NCBI GenBank assembly: GCA_963920575.1
Contig: OY986965.1
Location: forward strand, 29,754,007 to 29,818,006
Length of the DNA stretch: 64,000 nt
Reading direction: 5' to 3'
Source: Narthecium ossifragum
Lineage: Eukaryota > Streptophyta > Magnoliopsida > Dioscoreales > Nartheciaceae
Shown in pieces: positions 57,034 through 64,000 of this stretch. The notes beneath the pieces are model-generated. The model was given only the letters and a program-made list of their open reading frames with translations. It had not been told where the DNA came from and did no database searches. The position numbers and the translations under genes were made by a program. Every line of letters starts with the position of its first letter. Position 1 is the first letter of the stretch.

Positions 57034-58247
57034 ATGACTTCTACTCGTGGAAAATCATTCTTACCGAAAGAAGATCAAGCCTTATGTTATGCATGGCTTG
57101 AGGTCACTCAAGACCCAGTTATGGGTGTCAATAAAAAAAAAGACAAGCTGTGGGAAAGAATTTCGACCTTGTTTCACAATACAAGGCCTAGTTCTTGCGA
57201 AGGACGTAGAACCCCGAAATCTCTATCATGCCGCATGCAAATGATTATCAATAAGATCAACAAATTTCGAGGATGTATTCGACAGATAGAGCGCCGTAAC
57301 CCGAGCGGTGCTTCTGACCTCGATATTGTAAGTATTTAAATTATATTTCTAATATTCTTGTATATTATGTTGTATCTTATTACACTTACCATCATTTTTT
57401 TTAGCTCAATGATGCGAAAATGTTGTACCAAGAAGATCCACAGGAGACAAAAGGATTTCAATTTGAACATGTTTGGTCGATTTTGAAGGATGCGGAAAAG
57501 TGGGTAGATACAAGTGTCGAGTCTACAATTGCTTCGAAATCACCAAATATTGGTATGTCTGAAGATTTTGATTCTAACTCTCCCACTCGTCGAAAATCTA
57601 TAGACTTAAATGCAGATGACGATGTAATTTACCCTACCACTGCTGATGAACAATCGCCGATCTCTGATCCAAATAGTCGACCTACTGGAAGGAAGAAAGA
57701 AAAGGCAAAGAGGAGACAAGTAAGTGGTAGAAGTTATGATGTTGAAGCCATAACTCAAGAAAATGAGGAAATCCTGAAGATTTTAAAAAGAGGTCAAGAA
57801 CAACGAGAAAATGACAGATCATCTATGCATCAACTTATGATGTTGAAGGCTGAAAATGATAGGAAAAAGTTAGAACTTCGGAGTGCTCAACAAGATAACG
57901 AAATCATGTTAATAAATTTGGATAGTATCACTGATACTTTGGAACGTGAATATTTTCGGTAGAAAAAACAAGCAATTTTGAATAGAATCATAAGACAACC
58001 ACAATGTGGAGGATCTTCAGCACTCGGAGGAGTTGAGTATGGAGGAAGTCAGCACAGAGGTACTGGCTACGAAGGTGGTCAGTACGGAGGAGACCAGTAT
58101 GGAGGAAGCCAATACGGAGGGAGCCAATATGGAGGAAGCCAGTACGGAGGAAGCCAGTACGGGGGAGCTGGGTATGGAGGAGGTCAGCACGGAGGAAGTG
58201 CACGTGGGAGTGGCAGTGAATTCGGCGATGACCTGTTAGAATATTAG
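57034..58247 (+). pseudogene. Harbinger ORF1, Myb/SANT-like protein with in-frame TAG
   Basis: Accessory DNA-binding protein of PIF/Harbinger elements. Two exons: 57034-57327 and 57405 onward. It begins MTSTRGKSFLPKEDQALCYA and has a trihelix/SANT-like core (WLEVTQDPVMG, KLWERISTLFH, SLSCRMQMIINKINKFRGCI) and a NAM-associated C-terminal region (FQFEHVWSILKDAEKW, RPTGRKKEKAKRR, ENEEILKILKRG). A TAG at 57960-57962 stops it after 283 residues, but the same frame continues as KKQAILNRIIRQPQCGG and a Gly-rich tail of YGGSQ repeats ending LEY at 58247. If the TAG was once a sense codon the full protein had 378 residues. The tail repeats are built from a 15-bp unit. Confidence 0.85.
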
Positions 58248-58569
58248 TATTTTTATTTCATGTACTCTTTTTTATTATTAATTGCTGAAATGTAATGTTT
58301 TCTGTATTTTAGTTAATTATGAAATTTTTTTTTCTATATTTTCTGTAATTTTGTAATGTTTTTATATATGATAATTAATTATATAATATATTCTGTATTT
58401 TATGCACTTTTTTATTATTAATTATCTTGACTTGAAAATATTAAACAAAGAGGGAATCTTTTTTTTTGGAGGCCTTCGGTTGGAGTGCAATGACTGCATT
58501 GTTCCATATTTGGAGCAAACAGTGCCAACGCTGGCTGCATTTATGCAGCCAGCGTTGGAGATGCTCTAA

Positions 58570-59790
58570 GAAACTCACTTTTGACATTTGGCTCAGAAAC
58601 ATGGATAAGTTAGTGGGTTAAGTTTAAAATAAGGATAAGAATTGTCAAATATATAATATTATAATAGTGGATAAACTAATGGATTAAAATTATAATATAT
58701 GAATTAATTATTAAATTAATTTAAATATATCTATGTATAAAATATATAATATTATAATAATAAATAAACTAGTGGGTTAAGATAGTTGATCTCCAGGAAA
58801 CCACAGTAGATAGCAATAAAGTTGATCTCCAGGAAACCACAGTAGATAGCATTGAAATCTAAAGTTGATTCTTGAATGCTTATAAGATACATATACAGTG
58901 GATGGAAAGAGACCGATGAGTTCGAACTCCGCCCAAAGGTTTGTGCTGTATCTCTTGCTGGCCATTCACTGTCAGTGGCCGCTCTAATATTTCCAAGCGG
59001 TGGGGTCAAACAAGAAACATAAGTGGACTAAGTATTGTAAAAAATTGAGAATAAGATAATAGAGGTGGACCACGTAGCCCACGTTTATTTCACGGGACAC
59101 GATATATGGTAATATAATCTCTCGAGAGATTGTATTTCGGAATATATTCTCTCAATAGATGATGCGAGGGGTTAAACTCTTATATTATATTTAATAAAAT
59201 AAAAAATAAGATGAGAGAAGATTTAATCAAATATTTAAACCTTTTTTTTATTTTTTAATTTAATAGATCTTATTTGATGGAATTACCTGAGATTATTAAT
59301 CATATCTCATCTATAATAATATGAAACAAACGAGCTCGTAAGGTAGAGACGTATGTTGATTTTGAGATTGAGCATAATACAGGGTTTGAGGATCTTTTAT
59401 TTGCTATTGTGGAAGATAGAGTGTGGGATTACTTTTTAGGAAGAGGTGTCAATTGCTATTTTTCAATGGACGTATAATTTTTGTTGCTAAATAATGTTTG
59501 ATGTATTATTAAATTTTAGGAGGTGCAGTTGACCTCCTCGATATATGCTAGCGCCGCCCCTGCTCACTGCACTTGAGATTAGGATAAAAAGAATACCGAC
59601 TCACCTTTACACTATGCATCTTGGATTCGGGGGGTCTGCCATTGGGTACCAATGGCAGACCCTGCCATAGCTAATCGGGAACGTAGATCTACATCCATGT
59701 AAGATCAACGGTGGGGATTTATATCCACTTCATCAGGTTTTAAATTTTGAATCACGATAGGTTTTGGGAATTTTTGGGTTCGCGCCGATG
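58570..59790. other. Intergenic with short duplication and hairpin
   Basis: Around 58787-58850 a 31-bp unit, GTTGATCTCCAGGAAACCAC plus 11 bases, is tandemly doubled. At 59634-59660 GTCTGCCATTGG and CCAATGGCAGAC form a perfect 12-bp-arm hairpin with a 3-base loop. No gene recognised. Confidence 0.5.
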
Positions 59791-60782
59791 GAGAACGCCC
59801 GCGACCTCAGCCCCCTTTCTCTTCTCACCTCGCGATCCATTCCGGACCAAGCTTCGCCAGCGTCGATCGCTGCCCCGCCGCCCTTGCCCGGCGTCCCCCT
59901 TTCTCTTCTCACCTCGCGATCCATTCCGGACCAAGCTTCGCCGGCGGCCCCTCCGTCCTTGCCCGGAGATCCATTGCCGGCTTGCCTCCCCGCCGCCAGT
60001 CCCTTTCTATCCTCCTCGGCGATCAACCTCTCGTCTTTCACCATCTCCAACTCCGACATGGAGTCTAATTTCTCACAACTCCAAGATCGATTTTCCGACG
60101 CTAGGAACGGGACGCAGCGATTGCCTACGACGATGGAGCCGGCCCTCCCACCAGAACTCGACGTTGGAATCTCCGCACCATTGCCGCCCTCCACAGTGGA
60201 TGAGACTAGTGCATATAGGGTATGTCTGACATTGAATCTTAGTACTCTTGTGACTATTTATGGCCTTTTTAATTCATGATCTTATATGCTCTTTTGTTGT
60301 GGCTTTCTTCCTTGCTATTAGTTTTGGTGTCCTCTGTTGTTGTTCTTGATGAATGATGATGATGAGTTTCAAAATCAGGAAATTGTAAGTACGTGCAGAG
60401 CTCTTAATTGAAATGGCTATAGAAGATTGATTTCAGCTTGATTCTTCTTCCTCCTTTTATCATTTTGGTCTGTGTCTACGAAACTGAAATGCATTGTCTG
60501 GAGTACTTATTTAGTCAATCTATTGCTTGGTAGGTATTTAAATGTGTGTCTGCGACATGTGGCCATTTCTACCATCCAAAATGTGTTGCTGGTATACTTT
60601 TTAGTGGAAAAGAGTTGCAAGCATCAGAGTATCAAAAAAAGATTGAAGCCGGGGAGTCATTCATGTGTCCTGTTCACAAATGTTATGAGTGCAAACAAGG
60701 AGAAAACAAAGAGGTTCCTGAGTTGCAGTTTGCCATTTGCAGGCGTTGTCCGAAATCATACCATAGGAAGTGCTTGCCTAGG
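59791..60782 (+). pseudogene. EDM2-like PHD-finger fragment fused to an unrelated exon
   Basis: The second exon, 60534-60781, is a clear piece of an EDM2-type protein (nuclear PHD/ePHD regulator of heterochromatin and immune-gene processing): VFKCVSATCGHFYHPKCVAG, then GESFMCPVHKCYECKQGENK and LQFAICRRCPKSYHRKCLP, ending at a good donor. EDM2 is normally over 1000 residues, with other PHD fingers before and a long domain after; neither is present here. The first exon, from ATG 59791 (MENARDLSPLSLLTSRSIPD) to a donor near 60220, is Pro/Ser-rich with a 28-residue duplication (SLLTSRSIPDQASPA twice, 84-bp step) and is not EDM2. It may be a chimeric or partial gene; the splice linking the two exons is not certain. 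Confidence 0.6.
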
Positions 60783-61542
60783 TAACTCTGATTTCCACAA
60801 ACTAGCTTTGAATGGAATGATTCTCGAGGATGGTAAAGAGATGAGAAAATTCCATTTAACATATATAATAAAGCTTAGTTTCCTTTACTAGCTTGAACTT
60901 TTGAATCTGCTCTCAGTTGCTTCTCCTAATTGGTTAGTGTGATTACTGGATTGATCTGGGAAGAAGAGTTGAGATATCTGGAAAGAGTATCTCCCTAAAG
61001 GCTTGGGTCCTAGTGTTATAATTTGTAGGTAGGTATTATGATCTTAATTTGTGAACAGGATTATGTGAAGTAGCATGCAGCTGCTAACAAAGAACTTAAG
61101 AAAAGGTTTATTGCTAAAATTTTAGTGGTTCTCTACATATTCTTTAATTCCATCACTGTGTGCCAAATTCCATCATTGTGTGTTGTTGACAGAATGCAGA
61201 TCTTATCATACTATCACTGGCACCCATAAAGCTCATTTCTCCCTTTTGAGAGAGGTCCGTACATCTATCCTAAGTTTTTGGTTCCTAATTGCAATTAAAC
61301 TAAGTAATTAACATGGCTGCATTTCTAAATTAATCAAGTGAAACTGACTTGAATATGGATATTTCATTACCAACTAGTTGTGCAACTTTTTAATATCAGT
61401 GCTTTGTCTTGGTTCTACACATAATATTTGTCTTCTTTATGAAAATGGATTGAATAATTGGTGATAAGTCTTGGTTTTAATTTTTCCTTTCTTCTAATGT
61501 TTACCATTTTGAGCTATAATTCGGTCTTTTTTATAATCTGCA

Positions 61543-61631
61543 GTTGGAGCAAAATTGATGAGGAGACGATTGAATTCTATCCATCTGAACTCAAGGGCAA
61601 AGACATTACCAAGCTGTTTTATAATTTGTAG
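61543..61631 (+). other. Possible terminal exon downstream of the EDM2-like fragment
   Basis: A T-rich tract and CTGCAG acceptor lead into a short open frame, WSKIDEETIEFYPSELKGKD to a TAG at about 61629-61631. It would end the EDM2-like transcript if spliced from the 60781 donor. I do not recognise the peptide, so confidence is low. Confidence 0.3.
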
Positions 61632-62239
61632 TGTTAAACCTGCATTGAAAAAAGATTGGAGATAAGCTTCCCAAGTTGAAGCTCATCAGTAGATTAGGGT
61701 TGAGCTGAACTAGCAATGTCCCGCAAGAGTCATATTTGTAATACGATCAACTTTTTTGTCCGGTGAAAGCATGTCCTGTAATACAATTGGCTTTTATCTC
61801 AAATATGAATACAATTAACTTTTTTCTCCAATATGAATTGTCCAATAAACAAGTTTTGAATGTGAATTGTAGCACATTGCATTCATGTAAAGCATTCTTG
61901 TACATGGTGAAATTTGATCCACATTCACAATACAATTCAATTCACATTCATAATACATTCAAATTCAAATTATGCTTATTAAAGCTGAACAGCAAGACTG
62001 ACATTAGTACTCCAATTCACATTCACAATACATTCAAAGTATGCTTATAAAAGCTTAACAATAAGACTAACATTAGCAGTTGGTACACTGACAATACAAT
62101 CCATTTCATTCATAATTTTTGTGCAAAATACAATCCAGTTCAAACATTGAGATCTTCACTCATTCTACTACAGCACAATTTGAACATTAATTACATACTA
62201 AATAAGACAAGATTAGCTCTTGAGATTTTCACATAAGTC
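61632..62239. other. Intergenic, AT-rich with short repeats
   Basis: Several ATTCACATTCACAATACATT-like words recur at about 61920-62080 (a loose ~85-bp direct repeat). Nothing else recognised. Confidence 0.35.
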
Positions 62240-62470
62240 TTGCCCAGACTATCCAGTGGAGATATGAGAGTCTTGCCCAAACATTCCAAGAACAGAGTAT
62301 GTTGTCTTTCCTGATCCATTGTGCGGTGGAGTCAAAATCGAAGGGCAGTGAGACAAGAGCTTGAACGTGAGTGGTGATAAGATATGGTAAGGGATGCTTG
62401 CCGCACAAATGTCGAAGCAGGGTAAATCACATTGAGAACATCCCCTTGAATAATCTGTACATCATAGATC
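62240..62470 (-). pseudogene. Possible relic of a DEAD-box RNA helicase (RH38/LOS4-like)
   Basis: On the minus strand, one frame reads SILTPPHNGSGKTTYSVLGM, close to the LPMILTPP...AQAHNGSGKTTCFVLGML region around motif I of RH38/LOS4-type helicases, but the residues between PP and HNGSGKTT are missing. A stop follows soon after. A neighbouring frame has GDVLNVIYPASTF, reminiscent of the SGDT-Y-SA-TFE stretch upstream of that motif. Frame changes and deletion make it a decayed fragment. The family call is from memory. Confidence 0.45.
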
Positions 62471-63849
62471 ATCCAAAAATAGAGTTTGAGTCGAAAAGAA
62501 CCCTTTGTCATCAAGCCAGAAAGTGATACTATTGCTAAGTAACTATAGAAGCTATTCAGAGAAGTTAGTAAACAATCATACGTATGATATGCACCAGCCT
62601 AGTTTTTAATAAACAGTTGAATTGCTCAGAAAACCCAAAAAAAAGAAAAATAACACATGCTTTCCCAAATCCCAATGAATAGCACTTGCAAGCAGGCAAT
62701 TCTAACATCTAAGCCATGGCTAATTCACATTAACTGATGTACTACAGCATTTGAATAGGGAAAATATTGTATAGTAGATAAGACGTAATCTACTACTAGC
62801 AAATTACATAAACAGAGAGAAAGGAATTCTAAAATAGTAGCATAGCTCATCCCATTACATGTAAAAGTTATAGCAATATGCTACAATGTAAGCAGTTAAA
62901 CCCATATCTGCATCACTAGCTCTTCCAACATAAACTGACAAATAAAAATGCTGCACATTTTTAACCCATTGGATGCTAAAACAAGCAAATGAAAATGACT
63001 TTACATGAAAAGATAATCTTCTTGCTATATACTAAAAATCAATTTTGATATTGGATAATCGAAAAATGACCACAAAGGCTTCACTGAGAATTTTGAAATA
63101 ACTAGCTCAAGATTAATGCCTATAAACACCAACCAAACCAAAGAAGAATATAGAGAAAATAAAAGATTATAAGGCCTTTTGCAGATAGCCACTTCCCAAA
63201 GATTAATAAGGATCCTATCAAGTCCCAACTCCATGTTATCAGAATAAATATCAAGCTCAACAAATATCAAGCCTCACCCCATGTTATAATACGCAGAAGG
63301 CCTCTTTCTTAACCCTGAACATATTTCCTGGAAGCACAATAAAAATAAAAATCCTCAGAATCAGTAATCAAGCAGATGAAGCCAGTCTTTTTAAGGTCTA
63401 TAGAGTAGTTTGTCTCAGAAGCAAGGACTACAAATTTTGATAGGTGTTGGACAGATGAGAAAGCTGAAACTATCTCAGGTGTCAGGGCCAGCTAACTACT
63501 GATGCTCAAAGCAGAAGTGAAAAAAACCTCATAAAAAAAGAAGAGGCTTCATTATTCCAAACAAAAAGTGCCCCTTACTTTTCAAGTGTCAAGAGAGGAT
63601 TACATACTGTTAAAGCTTTTGATTTAAGTTTCAGAAAGAACAAGTACACCTTACTCTTACCAACATCTGGGCCAGTCTCAACATGTATGTACAGAAGTAA
63701 ACCAATGAGAAGTGAGATTAGCTTGCAAAGAGAGGAATGCAGCAAGCAATAGCCTATGATCCATGAATGTACGCTCTGTGACTTGTCATCCACCAAATTT
63801 TTTATATTAAAGTGTGGAACAAATTGGTGTTCACCTCTCAAGGTAGTTA
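62471..63849. other. Intergenic, nothing recognised
   Basis: AT-rich without long ORFs or clear repeats. Confidence 0.35.
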
Positions 63850-64000
63850 TCAATGCTTAGAATCCTTTTTTGAAAATATAAGTTGAGGAGGCATTTTGTC
63901 TATTGAAGCTACCATAATAGCTTCCGGTTCATCGGATACAGCCAGTATGCAACCTATGATGTTGTCACTTATATGACAATCTTGATCAAGAAGAACCAAG
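63850..64000 (-). CDS. Possible last exon of an unknown gene running off the right edge
   Basis: The minus strand is open from the window edge to a TGA at 63850-63852, reading LVLLDQDCHISDNIIGCILA, then VSDEPEAIMVASIDKMPPQL and IFSKKDSKH. The composition is protein-like, but I do not recognise the family, and 49 codons can be open by chance. Confidence 0.25.
   Translation of the reverse strand, partial: LVLLDQDCHISDNIIGCILAVSDEPEAIMVASIDKMPPQLIFSKKDSKH

Larger units (their letters stand above)
54464..58566. mobile_element. Full-length PIF/Harbinger transposon
   Basis: 4103 bp. Ends are GAGCATCTCCAAC on the left and GTTGGAGATGCTC on the right, a perfect 13-bp inverted repeat followed by a looser CTGCA-rich match. 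The trinucleotide TAA flanks it on both sides (54461-54463 and 58567-58569), as expected for PIF/Harbinger. Inside, a DDE transposase (minus) and a Myb/SANT-like ORF1 (plus) diverge from a central region containing a 94-bp tandem repeat. Both ORFs carry small disabling lesions, so the copy is probably not autonomous as it stands, but it is young: the structure, exons and ends are all present. Confidence 0.92.

Noticed and set aside
56525..57037. 170-codon ORF with DSYLQNL repeats
   Set aside because: Read-through of the 94-bp tandem repeat upstream of Harbinger ORF1.
1..64000. tRNA, rRNA or snRNA genes
   Set aside because: I looked for tRNA T-loop words and other conserved RNA signatures by eye and saw none I could defend; a tRNAscan or Rfam search would be decisive.

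Overview
The window is nuclear DNA of a flowering plant. Genes have many short exons with GT-AG introns, plant-only families are present (CrRLK1L receptor kinase, E-class PPR protein, TIP aquaporin, plastid DAP epimerase, RIBA3), and MITEs, MULEs and a PIF/Harbinger transposon fill the spaces. The histone H2B tails and other proteins look monocot, and the H2B histone fold is less like the grass form, so a non-grass monocot is my guess; the species cannot be read from the sequence.

Layout. 1-1444: 5' half of an UNC93-like gene (minus). 2304-5819: two histone H2B genes (minus) around a 261-codon ORF of unknown function (plus), with a duplicated dispersed repeat. 6175-7434: nested Tourist-type MITEs. 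7803-11472: RIBA3, GTP cyclohydrolase II with a degenerate DHBP synthase half (minus). 11924-15747: GT14 glucuronosyltransferase-like gene (minus). 16500-22500: transposon graveyard (LTR-like repeat, palindrome cluster, possible CACTA end, copia gag relic carrying three MITEs). 22511-24055: E-class PPR gene (minus). 25206-28932: two MITEs and two Mutator-like elements, one carrying a GRF zinc-finger exon. 29650-32166: THESEUS1-like receptor kinase (plus). 33105-34038: TIP1-type aquaporin (plus). 35009-37382 (minus) and 37660-43872 (plus): a divergent pair, an HACD/PTPLA-type dehydratase and diaminopimelate epimerase. 49354-50310: MYB59/MYB48-type R2R3 MYB (minus). 52220-53300: LINE relic. 54464-58566: a complete 4.1-kb PIF/Harbinger element with TAA target duplications, transposase and Myb-like ORF in divergent orientation, both disabled by small lesions. 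59791-61631: EDM2-like PHD-finger fragment fused to an unrelated first exon. 62240-62470: possible DEAD-box helicase relic.

Exon models were built by hand from splice consensus, reading frame and family similarity recalled from memory; joined lengths and phases agree in RIBA3, GT14, DAPF, MYB, TIP and UNC93. The HACD-like gene needs one base removed from a T6 run to stay in frame, and the Harbinger transposase one base from an A10 run, so homopolymer errors in the assembly should be excluded before calling either broken.

The single-copy genes are metabolic (riboflavin, lysine, very-long-chain fatty acids), cell-wall or arabinogalactan-protein glycosylation, wall sensing, water transport, RNA editing and transcription. 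Apart from the shared promoter of the HACD/DAPF pair, I see no functional cluster.
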